NCBI RefSeq assembly: GCF_000384215.1
Contig: NZ_KB913032.1
Coordinates: 3,923,665-3,987,664, forward strand
DNA: 64,000 bases
Reading direction: 5' to 3'
Source of the DNA: Amycolatopsis alba DSM 44262
GTDB taxonomy: Bacteria; Actinomycetota; Actinomycetes; Mycobacteriales; Pseudonocardiaceae
The position numbers were made by a program, and so were the translations under genes. This document shows, piece by piece, positions 16,445 to 24,986 of the stretch. How positions within the stretch are numbered: the first letter of the stretch is position 1; each line of letters starts with the position of its first letter. The notes under the pieces are model-generated. The model was given only the letters and a program-made list of their open reading frames with translations. It did not search any database and was not told where the DNA came from.

Positions 16445-18976
16445 TTACTTCGACGCGGCCCAGTAGATCGCCTTGGCCACTTGCGAGTACAAGCCCTTCG
16501 GGTGATCGCGGAACAGCGGTTCGGTGCCGAACAGCACCGCCCGGCCGCCGGGCCCCGAAGTCCCGGAGACGACGGCCGCCTGACCCGCCGCCTCCATCGG
16601 TCCGCCTGTCCCGTCGTCCCGCGGCCGCCAATGCCCCGCGACCAGCGGATTCCCGCTCGCGTAGCGCTGCTCGACCCGCACCGAGGAGCCGAGATCGGTG
16701 AACCAGAACGGCCCGTAGACGAACGAGTCAGGCAGCGCGCCGCCGCCCACCGGACCGGTCCCGCCGACCACCGAGACGACGCCGTTCCCGTCCTCCCAGC
16801 CCGCCACCGGACGCGCTTCGAGCAGTCCCGCGTCGGTGTTGAAACGCGCGCCCGTCGCACCGCGGGTGACCACGCCGCCACGAGCGAGGAAAGCACGCAA
16901 AGCGTCCTTCGCACCCTGGTCGAGGTCGGTGTACCGCAGTCCCGAAGAGACGAACAGCAGGTCGATCCGCGACCAGTCGAAGCCCGCGTTCAGCACCGCC
17001 GCCGACACCGGCCGGACGTCGAAGCCCATGTCCCGCAACGCTTTCAGCTCGTCCGGTCCGACGGCGCCCGCGATCGTCTTGCGGCCCAACGGCGCCGCCG
17101 TCCCGCTCGCCTCGGTGAACCGGACGCCGTAGCGATCCGCGACCTCGGCGGCGGCCGGACGCGCCGACGCGGGGACGACGACCGTGCCGTCGTCCGTGCG
17201 GCCCAGTGCGAAACCCCGGTTCAGCAGGTCGTTGACGGCGCTGACGTCCTTGCCGTCGACGAGCTTCAGCGCCAGGTCCCGGCCGGGCGCCGCGTCGATA
17301 CCGCCGATGGGAGAGGCCGCGGCGACGTCATGCGTACGGACGTCGAGCCTGCCTTGCTTGACGATGTCGACCGAAGCGCCCCAGAGGAGACGATGGCTCC
17401 AGCCGGAGATGTCGTACATGACCGGCACCTTCGCCGAGATGTCGCTGCCCTGCTCCAGCATCACGTTCGCCAGCCCGCGTTTCGGCTGGTGCATGTCGAC
17501 CAGGTACGAACCGGCCGGATACCGGCGTCCGGCCAGCGAGAACGGGCGCTCGGCCTGCCGCACCCGGACGTCGTTGGCCACCAGGTGATCGACGAGCCGT
17601 GAAGCGGCGACGGCCGAACGCTGGTCCGCGCCGGCGGGGATGACGTACGCGCGCGGGAACTCCGTGCGGTAGCGGTCTTCCGGCCCGAAGCCGGGCACGA
17701 ACCCGTCGGGGATCTCGCGCTGCGCCTCGCCCGCACCGCCGCGGCGGAACATCTCGATCTGGTTCGCGATCAGCTCACGGCGGTTGCGGTCGACGTAGGT
17801 CAGCGTGCTGCCGATGGTGGCCTCGACGACCTCGGTGTTGATCACCGAGCGTCGCCGGAGTTCCGTGACCGGCTGCGTTTCGTAGTCCGCGTTGTTCACC
17901 CGCATCGGGATCTCGACCGTGAACGACACCGCGCCGTGGTACATCGCGTACTGAGCGGTGTAGATCGGCGCCCAGCCGTCCCAGGTGCCGGGTTCGTAGT
18001 CGCGGAACGGGATCTCGGGCTTCGCCGTCTCCGGCCGTCCAAGCGCCTTGACAGCCTGCTCCATGCCGAGACCGTTGGCGTACCCGTGCTTGATGTAGAG
18101 GTCGAAATCGTAGTTCTGGCCGTGCGGCGGGGTGGTCGGCTCGATGAGCGTGTTCTCGACGTAACCGTGTTCGTCCAGCATCATCAGCGGCTGCTTGCCG
18201 ATGGCGATCGCGCGCATGGCCCGCACTTCCGGCTGCGACGCGGTGACGAAGTCGCGATTGGGATCGAAACCTTGCGCGGTTTGCCGCGTTCCGGCGACCC
18301 GGCCGTCCGGATTGGCGGTGACGTTGAAGTAGAAGCGGTTCCGCTTCAGCAGTTCGGCGGTCTTGGGATCGTTCGACGTCGCCAGCTTCTCGATGACGCG
18401 GAGCGCGCCGTCGGTGCCTTCCCATTCGTTGCCGTGGATGTTGTTGTTGATCCACACCGGCGCCTTGTAGCCGTGGCGCAGGAACGGGTCGCGCGCGGCA
18501 CGGGCCGGGTCGTTCTCGATCAGCGACCGCCACGCGTCCTGCTGTCGCGTTTCGAACCGGCTTTCGGGCGCGGTGACCGTCACCAGGTAGAGGTCACGGC
18601 CGAGGCCCGACTGCCCCGCGATCTCGACCGAGATCCGGTCGCTGCGCGCCTGCAACGCGTTCAGCTTCGGCGCGAGCGCGTGATACGGCGCGAGCCCGAG
18701 CTTGATCGACTTGTCGGCCGCGTTCTCCGGGTACACGCGCAACTTGGTCTTGCGCGGATAACCGGAATGGTCGCCCGCGACGTTCTCGCCGGTCGCTGCC
18801 CGCGCGGCACCCGTCGACGGGTCGGTCGCGGCGACGTCGTTGCGTTCCGGGCCGTTGCCGGGATCCCGGTGCGGCGCCGGCTGTGTCGTCGGCGGTGGTG
18901 CCGCGTACGCCGGAGCGGCGACCGCGCTCAGGGAAAGCATCAGGGCCAGGACCACGGTGCGAGCCGAACGCGACAA
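16445..18976 (-). CDS. Secreted M14-family zinc carboxypeptidase
   Basis: This 843-residue exported metallopeptidase has a signal peptide (TVVLALMLSLSAVAAPAYA) followed by a disordered Pro/Thr-rich stretch. The M14 domain covers about 75-420, with zinc ligands His181 and Glu184 in NIHGNEWEG, a downstream His in MLDEHGYV, and a C-terminal catalytic-Glu candidate in VSFTVEIPMR. The second half (about 500-843) is extra and includes a Rossmann-like amidotransferase/ThuA-type segment (IDLLFVSSGLRYTDLDQGA). Probably a peptide- or peptidoglycan-trimming enzyme. It stands upstream of the response regulator with only 9 bp between them. Confidence 0.85.
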   Translation of the reverse strand: MSRSARTVVLALMLSLSAVAAPAYAAPPPTTQPAPHRDPGNGPERNDVAATDPSTGAARAATGENVAGDHSGYPRKTKLRVYPENAADKSIKLGLAPYHALAPKLNALQARSDRISVEIAGQSGLGRDLYLVTVTAPESRFETRQQDAWRSLIENDPARAARDPFLRHGYKAPVWINNNIHGNEWEGTDGALRVIEKLATSNDPKTAELLKRNRFYFNVTANPDGRVAGTRQTAQGFDPNRDFVTASQPEVRAMRAIAIGKQPLMMLDEHGYVENTLIEPTTPPHGQNYDFDLYIKHGYANGLGMEQAVKALGRPETAKPEIPFRDYEPGTWDGWAPIYTAQYAMYHGAVSFTVEIPMRVNNADYETQPVTELRRRSVINTEVVEATIGSTLTYVDRNRRELIANQIEMFRRGGAGEAQREIPDGFVPGFGPEDRYRTEFPRAYVIPAGADQRSAVAASRLVDHLVANDVRVRQAERPFSLAGRRYPAGSYLVDMHQPKRGLANVMLEQGSDISAKVPVMYDISGWSHRLLWGASVDIVKQGRLDVRTHDVAAASPIGGIDAAPGRDLALKLVDGKDVSAVNDLLNRGFALGRTDDGTVVVPASARPAAAEVADRYGVRFTEASGTAAPLGRKTIAGAVGPDELKALRDMGFDVRPVSAAVLNAGFDWSRIDLLFVSSGLRYTDLDQGAKDALRAFLARGGVVTRGATGARFNTDAGLLEARPVAGWEDGNGVVSVVGGTGPVGGGALPDSFVYGPFWFTDLGSSVRVEQRYASGNPLVAGHWRPRDDGTGGPMEAAGQAAVVSGTSGPGGRAVLFGTEPLFRDHPKGLYSQVAKAIYWAASK

Positions 18977-19045
18977 GGGCCACCTCCAGGGACGTCGGCC
19001 CAGTGTTTCCGCTCGACCGAACGCCCCACAAGCGCCGAAAGGCGC

Positions 19046-19363
19046 CTAATCGGACGGTGGGAAACGGTGCTCGTTCCGGTCGATCTTGGCGTTGGCCGCC
19101 TCGATCAGATCCACCCCGAGGCTGTTCGCGAGCTGGAGGAGGTACAGCGTGACGTCGGCGATCTCGTCGACGACGTTGTGTGCCAGCTCAGGGTCGGAGC
19201 GCCACTTCGCGGACTCCTCCGGGGTGAGCCACTGGAACAGCGAAGTCAGCTCGCCGACTTCGCCGGACAGCGCCATGACCAGGTTCTTCGGTGTGTGGAA
19301 AGGTTCCCAGTCCCGTGCGGCGGCGAAGTCGCGGAGGCGCTGGTTGAGGTTCTCGAGAGTCAC
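19046..19363 (-). CDS. MazG-like nucleotide pyrophosphohydrolase
   Basis: This 105-residue all-helical protein belongs to the dCTPase/RS21-C6 type. The metal-binding signature is visible as SGEVGELTSLFQW (E-x-x-E) and VVDEIADVTLYLLQL (E-x-x-D). Family members hydrolyse (deoxy)nucleoside triphosphates to monophosphates and pyrophosphate, often cleaning non-canonical dNTPs. The length is typical. It reads toward the M14 gene across a 69-bp gap and is divergent from the NIT receptor gene. Confidence 0.85.
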   Translation of the reverse strand: MTLENLNQRLRDFAAARDWEPFHTPKNLVMALSGEVGELTSLFQWLTPEESAKWRSDPELAHNVVDEIADVTLYLLQLANSLGVDLIEAANAKIDRNEHRFPPSD

Positions 19364-19484
19364 ATGCCGTGCCTACCAGATCGTCACGGTGCGCTAACGG
19401 CCGTATGGCGGACGAGCGTTGACGGGCGATTCGCGATTTGCCTAACGTCGCTCCGCGTCGGGGAACCGATCCGGAAGGAAAGCC

Positions 19485-20408
19485 TTGACGTACCAGCGAA
19501 GCCTTCGCTCTCGCATCCTCTCCATCGCCTTCGTTCCGTGTGCGGCCTTGCTGCTCGTCGCGTTGTTCATCGGCGGGTTCCTCGTCCAGCAGGCCATCCG
19601 CGACCGGGACGACGCCGAGAACGGGGCGATGACCATGGCCGAGACGAGCCGGGGAATCGCGACGCTGCAACGGGAGCGGTCGATCGCGTTGCAGGCGCCG
19701 GGCAGCCGTTCCGCCACCTATCTCGCGTACGCCGATCGCATCGACACCTCGCTTTCGTCCCTGCGCGAGATCGCGAGGACGGCTCCCGACGCCGAGATCG
19801 GCTACCAGCAGACGATCGCTGTCGAAGTGCTCACCGCCGTCGAAGGCATGGACCGCAGCGACTCCCTCGCGGTCGCCGGGATCGACGACGAAGGACGGCG
19901 CTCCTATGCCGCGGCCGTCGGCGCCTACCGGTCCAGGCTCGACGCGGTCGCCGGGAAGCTGACGGAAAGTAATCGTCAGGCGTACCGGAATCTCGTCGCG
20001 AGTGAGGACTGGAGCCGGTTCGGCGCGGTCGAAACCGCGTTGAGCGCGGCCACGCCGCCACCCGTCGGCCAGGAGGCCTGGCGTGTCGCGGCCGGCGTCG
20101 TCGGCCGCACCCTCGGCCAGCTCGCCGCCCGCCAGATCGAGTACTCGGCGCAGCTCGCGATCGACGGCGGACGCCGCGTGCTGGGCGGTGCCCTCGCCTC
20201 CGCGACGGCGATTTCGCTGCTCGCGGGGGTGGTGATGGCGATCGCGATGCAGCTCGCCCGGCGGCTCCCGATCCCGGTCATCCGCTGCCCTTCGCGGGTC
20301 GAAGCGACGCCGGAGGCCTGGTCACGCCTGGTGAGCGATTACGCCGAAAAGAGCACGCTGTTGGCCCACACGAGTCGGGGAAGCGGTCGGGCAGACTTGT
20401 CCAGGTGA
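19485..20408 (+). CDS. NIT-domain membrane receptor lacking an output domain
   Basis: The 307-residue protein begins with a transmembrane helix (about 13-33). A helical extracytoplasmic region follows, with the nitrate/nitrite-sensing (NIT) mark IATLQRERSIALQ near residue 60, then a second helix (about 240-262). Only about 45 cytoplasmic residues remain; in related actinomycete proteins a HAMP and histidine kinase region would follow. The TTG start at 19485 sits after GGAAGGAAAG. The stop overlaps the next start (GTGA). It may be a degraded sensor or may signal through a partner. Confidence 0.7.
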   Translation: MTYQRSLRSRILSIAFVPCAALLLVALFIGGFLVQQAIRDRDDAENGAMTMAETSRGIATLQRERSIALQAPGSRSATYLAYADRIDTSLSSLREIARTAPDAEIGYQQTIAVEVLTAVEGMDRSDSLAVAGIDDEGRRSYAAAVGAYRSRLDAVAGKLTESNRQAYRNLVASEDWSRFGAVETALSAATPPPVGQEAWRVAAGVVGRTLGQLAARQIEYSAQLAIDGGRRVLGGALASATAISLLAGVVMAIAMQLARRLPIPVIRCPSRVEATPEAWSRLVSDYAEKSTLLAHTSRGSGRADLSR

Positions 20409-21718
20409 GTTCCACGACGGATCTGCGCCCCTACCTGCGCACCTTGGACGCGGAGACGCTGGCGGACCTGTTGCACGCCCAGGCTGAGCGTGACCCTGTG
20501 TTACGGCAGGCCCTGGAGAGCCGATTCGTCACCCAGGGGAGTGACCTCGCCGAGGCCCACCGCCTGCTCGACACCGCCGTGACGGCGGGCAACGTCGAGT
20601 ACGCCGCGAAGGTCGGCTCCGTCCTCGACACGCTTCAGCGACTCCTCGACGCCGGAAGCCGGGCCGATCTCGCCCCGCTCGCCCGCCGGACCGTGGACGA
20701 CATCAGCGAGATGCTGGAGCAGATCGACGACTCCTCGGGCGAGGTCGAGGACAGGCTGGACCGGGCCGTCGAGCTGTACGCGCGGGCCTGCGTCGCCCGC
20801 CCGCCGGATCCGGAAAGCCTGGCGGACTGGATCCTCGAAGTGGAGTTCGACGGACCCGGCCGTCCTGCCATCGAGCTGGCGGACTTCGCCTCCGCCTTGG
20901 GGGACAAGGGACTCGCCCGAATCAAGTCTACTGTGGACAGTGTGCTGGACGAGTATCCGTCCGGCGTGAAACGCGAGACGGCCGAGCGGTTGCGCGAGGA
21001 GCTGGCGGAGGTGTCCGGCGACGTCGACGCGCTCGTCGCGATCCTCGCCGCCAAACCGCCGCGGGTCGACGTCAGCCTCAAGATCGTGCGCGTGCTGCGC
21101 GCGGCGGGACGGCACAGCGAGGCCATCGCCCACGCGGCGCGGGCGCTCACGCACGACAAGAAGGAGGAGGCGCCTCCGCTCGAAGAGGAGCCAATTCCCT
21201 TGTCTCGCAAGGCTTTCGACGAGAATCCCGGCGCCGCGGCCTACCTCGCCCTGCGCGAGGAGTCGCTGGAAACGGGGCGGTGGGTCGCGCAGCGGAAGAT
21301 CGCGCTTGCCCGGTTGCGGGAACTCGCCGCCGGAAGCACGGAGGCCGCCGACGAGCTCGTCCGGGCGTTGCTCGGCGAGGACCGCACCGACGAGGCCTGG
21401 CGGGCGGCGGTGCGTTTCGAGGCTTCTTTGTCGATGCGCGTCGAACTCGCGGATTCGCGTTCCGTCGCCCATCCGGCCGAAACCATTCCCGTCTATCGGG
21501 ACCATGTCGAAGAATTGATCACGCAGAAAGATCCGAATTCCTATCGCGAGGCGGCCCGGCAGCTGCGCAAACTCCGCGCGGTGCACAAAAAGGCCGGTAC
21601 GGCTGGAGAATTCAGCTCCTACCTCGGCAACCTGGTGGAAATACACAAACGGAAGACGAGGCTGATCGCCGAGGTCAAGGCGGCGAGAATCGCCATTCCG
21701 AAACCGGTCAGGGCGTAA
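20405..21718 (+). CDS. Conserved helical-repeat protein of unknown function (DUF6880/SWIM-tail-like)
   Basis: This 437-residue, soluble, strongly helical protein is rich in Ala, Glu, Leu and Arg. The C-terminal third (VYRDHVEELITQKDPNSYRE, then LRKLRAVHKKAG and LVEIHKRKTRLIAEVK) resembles the TPR-like tails of actinomycete SWIM zinc-finger proteins, but no Cys/His zinc finger is present here. It is probably a protein-interaction scaffold. It is translationally coupled to the NIT receptor (4-base overlap), so the two may work together. Confidence 0.6.
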   Translation: MSSTTDLRPYLRTLDAETLADLLHAQAERDPVLRQALESRFVTQGSDLAEAHRLLDTAVTAGNVEYAAKVGSVLDTLQRLLDAGSRADLAPLARRTVDDISEMLEQIDDSSGEVEDRLDRAVELYARACVARPPDPESLADWILEVEFDGPGRPAIELADFASALGDKGLARIKSTVDSVLDEYPSGVKRETAERLREELAEVSGDVDALVAILAAKPPRVDVSLKIVRVLRAAGRHSEAIAHAARALTHDKKEEAPPLEEEPIPLSRKAFDENPGAAAYLALREESLETGRWVAQRKIALARLRELAAGSTEAADELVRALLGEDRTDEAWRAAVRFEASLSMRVELADSRSVAHPAETIPVYRDHVEELITQKDPNSYREAARQLRKLRAVHKKAGTAGEFSSYLGNLVEIHKRKTRLIAEVKAARIAIPKPVRA

Positions 21719-21917
21719 CCGCTCCCGGCTCCTCTCGTTATGCGAAGTGAACCGAGGGAAATCCGGCGAAGAAGGTCGAGCCGAACGAGCGGACCGACGA
21801 AGTCGCGGTGGTCCCGAACCGGTGTCCGCCAGCGTCCTCCCGGCGATCTGGACACCGCGTTTCGCGCACGGGACCACCGCGACGAACCGTTTCGGGGACG
21901 CGTGAAAACATGTCGCC

Positions 21918-23474
21918 ATGAGTCCGGTGAGCCGTGCCCGCAAGAAGGCAGCCCAGCCCTCCACCCCGAGTGTGACGGGCCTCTTCAAGGACGTCCTCCG
22001 GGACTTCTCGACCCTCGGTGCCGAACCCGAGGTGCTCGACGTCGAGCTGCTGACCTCCGAGGTGCTCGGCCAGTGGTGGGAGATCGAGATCGAGGAGGGC
22101 GAGCAGCCGCTGGGCATGGAGCTCATCGCGTTCGCCGAGCGGAAGATCACCCCCGCCGCGGCCGCGCTGCTCGCCGGCCTGCGGGTCTTCGCCGAGACCG
22201 ACGAGGAGCGCGAGGCGGCCGCCTCGGCGCTGAACACCGTGCTGGGCCGGGGGATCCCGGAACCCGAATGGGTCGCGGACCTGGCCGCGGTGACCGTCGG
22301 GGACTGCTGGCGGACCGGTGACGTCTTCGGCGACGAGTCCTCCTTGCTCTGCGTCTTCTCCCGCGCCGGTGTCGAGCACGGCCTGCTCGCGCTGGTCGAC
22401 TTCACCGAAGGCGGCCGGATCCGCGACGTCGTCGTGGTGGACAAGCCGCAGGACGTCCTGGCCGAGATGCGGCAGCAGGCCGCCGACGACCCGGACCTGG
22501 TCACGCTGGAGCGGGTGCTGCCCGAGCGCGCCCACCAGCTGCTCGCGGACGGGCTGGCCGCGACGGACGTCGTCGAGGAGCCCGACGTCAGCGAGGATTA
22601 CGCGCGGTTCCACGCGCTCGCGCTGGCCTGGATCCGGGCGCTTCCCGCTCCCGAGCCCTCGCCCGAGATCACCGAATGGCCCCAGCAGGTCCGCGAAGAA
22701 GTCGTCGCCGATTTCATCGGGTCCGGGCTCGTCGAAGACACGGAGGCGACGCGGTTCTACGCGCGCCTGCTCGTCGACTACGGCTGCGAGACCGAGCCGG
22801 GCAGCCCGCTGCGGGTCGGGCCCGAGAAGCTCGCCAGGTTCCTCGAGTCGCTGCTGGACGGCGAGTTCGAGGTCGACGAGGAGTACGAGGGCGCGCTGGA
22901 GCCCGCCCTGCTCGGCTGGGTCACCTGGGCCGCCGACCGCGCCGGGCTCCCCGAGGCCGCGCGCGTGGCGCTGCTGGAGAGCACGACCGAGTTCCTGGAG
23001 GAGTTCGCGCAGGACGAGGACTCCACGCTCGACGTCTACTTCGACGGTTCCGAGGGGATCGAAGACCCGGCGGACCTCGCGGAGGCGCTCGCTCGCCGGA
23101 TGTTCGCCGTCCCGACGGTCTACACGGAGATCGGCGACGAGGAGCTGGAGCTTGAGCCCGCCGACCCCGAGCAGCGCCGCCTGCTGGTGATCGGCGAGCA
23201 CCCCGAGTACCACGAGGCGCTGGCCGAAGAGACCTTCGACGGTGAGCCGAGGATGCGGCTCGCGCTCAAGACCACGATCGTCGACCAGCTCTGGGCCGAC
23301 GAGCCCGCCGAGGTCTGGCAGGCCGTGCGGCGGCTGAGCGAGGCCGGGCAGGAGCGCGACGAGATCTTCGAAAGCCTCATCGACGCGCTGTCCGCCCAGC
23401 TGACCGAGTCGGGCGAGCACGAGATGGACTACGACGTCGACGACTACCGGAAAGCCCTCGGCGACCTCGCCTGA
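21918..23474 (+). CDS. Acidic conserved actinobacterial protein, unknown function
   Basis: 518 residues, very acidic (Glu/Asp-rich, for example EFEVDEEYEGALEP), mainly helical, with no signal peptide or membrane segment. The C-terminal 80 residues (EHPEYHEALAEE, RLALKTTIVDQLW, EPAEVWQAVRRL) resemble the DUF1841 pattern of a conserved His/Glu helix pair plus a QLWxDxPxEVW motif. The function is unknown. The start ATG at 21918 has a weak ribosome site. The 199 bp upstream contain no clear feature. Confidence 0.65.
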   Translation: MSPVSRARKKAAQPSTPSVTGLFKDVLRDFSTLGAEPEVLDVELLTSEVLGQWWEIEIEEGEQPLGMELIAFAERKITPAAAALLAGLRVFAETDEEREAAASALNTVLGRGIPEPEWVADLAAVTVGDCWRTGDVFGDESSLLCVFSRAGVEHGLLALVDFTEGGRIRDVVVVDKPQDVLAEMRQQAADDPDLVTLERVLPERAHQLLADGLAATDVVEEPDVSEDYARFHALALAWIRALPAPEPSPEITEWPQQVREEVVADFIGSGLVEDTEATRFYARLLVDYGCETEPGSPLRVGPEKLARFLESLLDGEFEVDEEYEGALEPALLGWVTWAADRAGLPEAARVALLESTTEFLEEFAQDEDSTLDVYFDGSEGIEDPADLAEALARRMFAVPTVYTEIGDEELELEPADPEQRRLLVIGEHPEYHEALAEETFDGEPRMRLALKTTIVDQLWADEPAEVWQAVRRLSEAGQERDEIFESLIDALSAQLTESGEHEMDYDVDDYRKALGDLA

Positions 23475-23508
23475 CGTCCCTTTCCCGCCGGTCCCACCTC
23501 AGTCGAGC

Positions 23509-23543
23509 TTGCCAACCCTCCCCAGTCTGTCTAGTCTGTCTAG
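23509..23543 (+). promoter_or_regulatory. Promoter and tandem 9-bp repeat of the toxin-antitoxin operon
   Basis: TTGCCA (23509-23514) and TAGTCT (23532-23537) are spaced 17 bp, fitting a -35/-10 pair. The -10 lies 6 bp before the antitoxin ATG, so the transcript is probably leaderless. AGTCTGTCT is repeated exactly in tandem (23524-23532, 23533-23541) across the -10, a likely site for antitoxin autorepression. Confidence 0.5.
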
Positions 23544-23843
23544 ATGGAAGCAGCAACCTGGCAAGTGCAGGACGCCAAGCAGCGGCTCAGCGAGCTGCTG
23601 CGCCGGGCCGTGGCCGAAGGGCCGCAGTTCGTCACCAAGCACGGGGAGGAGGTGGCCGTGGTGCTGGACATCGCGGACTACCGCAGATTGACCGGAGGCG
23701 GTGAAGCCGTCGATTTCAAACTCGTGCTCTCCGGCGAGTATCACCACCCCGAGTACGGGGAGGCACTGGCCGACGTGCTCGAAGAGATCGCCGCCGAACG
23801 CGCGGAGGATCTGCCGAGAGATGCCGTGGAGGTGAGCGGGTGA
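23544..23843 (+). CDS. Phd/YefM-family antitoxin
   Basis: The 99-residue protein has a Phd/YefM N-terminus (WQVQDAKQRLSELLRRAVAEGP, then FVTKHGEEVAVVLDIADYRRL), which folds as the DNA-binding dimer. The acidic C-terminal part would neutralise the toxin. It overlaps the PIN-domain gene by 4 bases (GTGA), the standard order antitoxin then toxin. There is no ribosome site, in keeping with a leaderless transcript. Confidence 0.9.
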   Translation: MEAATWQVQDAKQRLSELLRRAVAEGPQFVTKHGEEVAVVLDIADYRRLTGGGEAVDFKLVLSGEYHHPEYGEALADVLEEIAAERAEDLPRDAVEVSG

Positions 23844-24256
23844 GCTTTCTGCTGGACACGAACATCGTGTCCGAGGCTCGGCGCCGCACCCAGAACCCTG
23901 GTTTCGCCCGGTGGTGGGGCGGGGTGTCGTCGAGCAGGCTCTATTTGAGCGCGCTGACCGTGGGCGAGATCGAGAGGGGGATAAGCAAACTCAAGCATCG
24001 AGGAGACCAGGACCGGGAACGGGCGGACACGCTGGCCGAATGGCTGGCCGGGCTCACCGCGCAGTTCTCGGAACGGATCCTTCCGGTGACCGCCGATATC
24101 GCGGCCGAATGGGGCAGGCAGTACGCGCCGCGGAAAGTGCCGTCCGTCGACGGGCTGATCGCCGCGACCGCCCGTGTCCACGACCTGACCTTGGTCACCC
24201 GGAACCTCGCCGACATGGCCGGACTCGGTGCGCAGGTGCACAACCCGTTCGACTGA
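23840..24256 (+). CDS. vapC: VapC-family PIN-domain toxin
   Basis: This 138-residue PIN ribonuclease carries the acidic metal-binding residues Asp6 (LLDTN), Glu43 (TVGEIERG) and Asp105 (SVDGLIAATA), plus Asn123 (VTRNLADM). The family cleaves tRNA or rRNA when freed from its antitoxin. The GTG start overlaps the antitoxin stop. The domain is complete, so the system looks functional. It is followed at once by a small hairpin (24259-24273) and a block of tandem repeats. Confidence 0.92.
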   Translation: MSFLLDTNIVSEARRRTQNPGFARWWGGVSSSRLYLSALTVGEIERGISKLKHRGDQDRERADTLAEWLAGLTAQFSERILPVTADIAAEWGRQYAPRKVPSVDGLIAATARVHDLTLVTRNLADMAGLGAQVHNPFD

Positions 24257-24258
24257 GG

Positions 24259-24273
24259 TCCCCGTTGCGGGGA
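24259..24273 (+). terminator. Short hairpin after the toxin gene
   Basis: TCCCCG-TTG-CGGGGA, 6-bp arms, starts 3 bp after the toxin stop. There is no U-run; it is a possible intrinsic-like terminator. Confidence 0.45.
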
Positions 24274-24295
24274 ACGGATCAAGACGTCCGGACGC

Positions 24296-24388
24296 CTTGA
24301 TCGGCTCTGTCTTGATCGGCTCTGTCTCGGTTGGCTCTGTCTTGACGGGCCCTGGTCTTGATCGGCCCTGGTCTTGACGGGCTCAGCT
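24296..24388. repeat. Six tandem 15-16-bp repeats
   Basis: Units resembling CTTGATCGGCTCTGT begin at 24296, 24311, 24326, 24341, 24357 and 24373. The first four are spaced 15 bp and the last two 16 bp. Variants alternate TGATCGGC with TGACGGGC. The last unit runs into the end of the 56-residue membrane protein gene, so on the minus strand the block is its 3' untranslated region. Confidence 0.8.
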
Positions 24389-24553
24389 CAGTGGGGCCGC
24401 GGGAGTGCTCTTGCTCTCCGTGACTTGCTGCTTCTTCCGGCGACGGTCCCCGCGGGCGTCGTCGAAGTCGACGACGAAAGCGCCGACGGCCATGGCCACC
24501 AGGAGTGCGAGTCCGAGAATCGAGCCGACCCAGGTCAGGATGATCGAGAACAT
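24383..24553 (-). CDS. Small 56-residue single-pass membrane protein
   Basis: ATG at 24553-24551 follows a strong GGGAGGAGG site. The product has one transmembrane helix (SIILTWVGSILGLALLVAMA, residues 3-22), an acidic DFDDARGD turn, then a basic RRRKKQQ stretch and a Ser/Pro tail. It is too short for most automatic callers but has good coding features: strong ribosome site, hydrophobic helix and positive-inside tail. No family is recognised. It stands alone on the minus strand between the toxin gene and coaA. Confidence 0.65.
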   Translation of the reverse strand: MFSIILTWVGSILGLALLVAMAVGAFVVDFDDARGDRRRKKQQVTESKSTPAAPLS

Positions 24554-24880
24554 CGTGAGCCTCCTCCCTGCTCAAGGTCCTTTTCGAGACCTCTTGAACC
24601 CCTGACACAAGGGTCGCCTCGGGGGGCTGTAGCCGGTATCGGCCAACCGGTTACACGTACCAAGCGTGGATCGGCCGATCGGCCGATCAAAGCCGCTCAC
24701 CGGTCGCGGTGCGCGACCGGCCCGTGACCAGGGCTAGCCGGTCGTGCGAAGGCTGGTCCCTGTGAGGGAACGGCCGGGAATCGCCCAGGTGATCGGCTTC
24801 CGGTGAAGTGATCTTGGATATCGCCGTGAACGCTAGCAGTGAGTAGAGATTCCGTGCGCGAACGATTACTCAGAGTACCG
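24554..24880. other. Gene-free region upstream of the small membrane protein
   Basis: No convincing gene or known riboswitch is seen. The region holds a perfect 20-bp palindrome (24669-24688) and several GACCGG/CCGGTC inverted pairs (24710-24755). It should contain the promoter of the minus-strand small gene. The 21-bp array follows at 24881. Confidence 0.4.
24669..24688. promoter_or_regulatory. Perfect 20-bp GATC-containing palindrome
   Basis: GATCGGCCGATCGGCCGATC is its own reverse complement, built of three GATC separated by GGCC, about 115 bp upstream of the small membrane protein start. It may be an operator or a cruciform site; no regulator is assigned. Confidence 0.4.
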
Positions 24881-24970
24881 TCACGTGAGTTCCGCCTTCA
24901 ATCACGCGAGTTCGCCGCCCAATCACGTGAGTTCGTCGTCTGATCACGCGAGTTCGCTGTCTGATCGAGA
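24881..24970. repeat. 21-bp-period array, locus 1 (downstream of coaA)
   Basis: Units TCACGTGAGT, TCACGCGAGT, TCACGTGAGT and TCACGCGAGT begin at 24881, 24902, 24923 and 24944, exactly 21 bp apart. A decayed fifth unit is at 24965. The inter-core DNA is also similar (TTCGCCGCCCAA-like). The array ends 17 bp before the coaA stop codon (coaA reads on the minus strand, so the array lies just past its 3' end). Confidence 0.85.
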
Positions 24971-24986
24971 ATCGGCCGGCCCCGGT

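Noticed and set aside
23475..24400. The toxin-antitoxin/repeat region as a mobile element or prophage remnant
   Set aside because: No integrase, transposase, attachment-site duplication or base-composition shift was seen.
24554..24880. Possible riboswitch or structured RNA
   Set aside because: Several GACCGG/CCGGTC pairings exist, but I could match no known riboswitch core, and no plus-strand gene follows.
24881..24970. The short regular repeats could be read as a CRISPR array
   Set aside because: The 21-bp period includes both core and inter-core DNA, all units are similar throughout, there are no unique spacers and no cas genes in the window.
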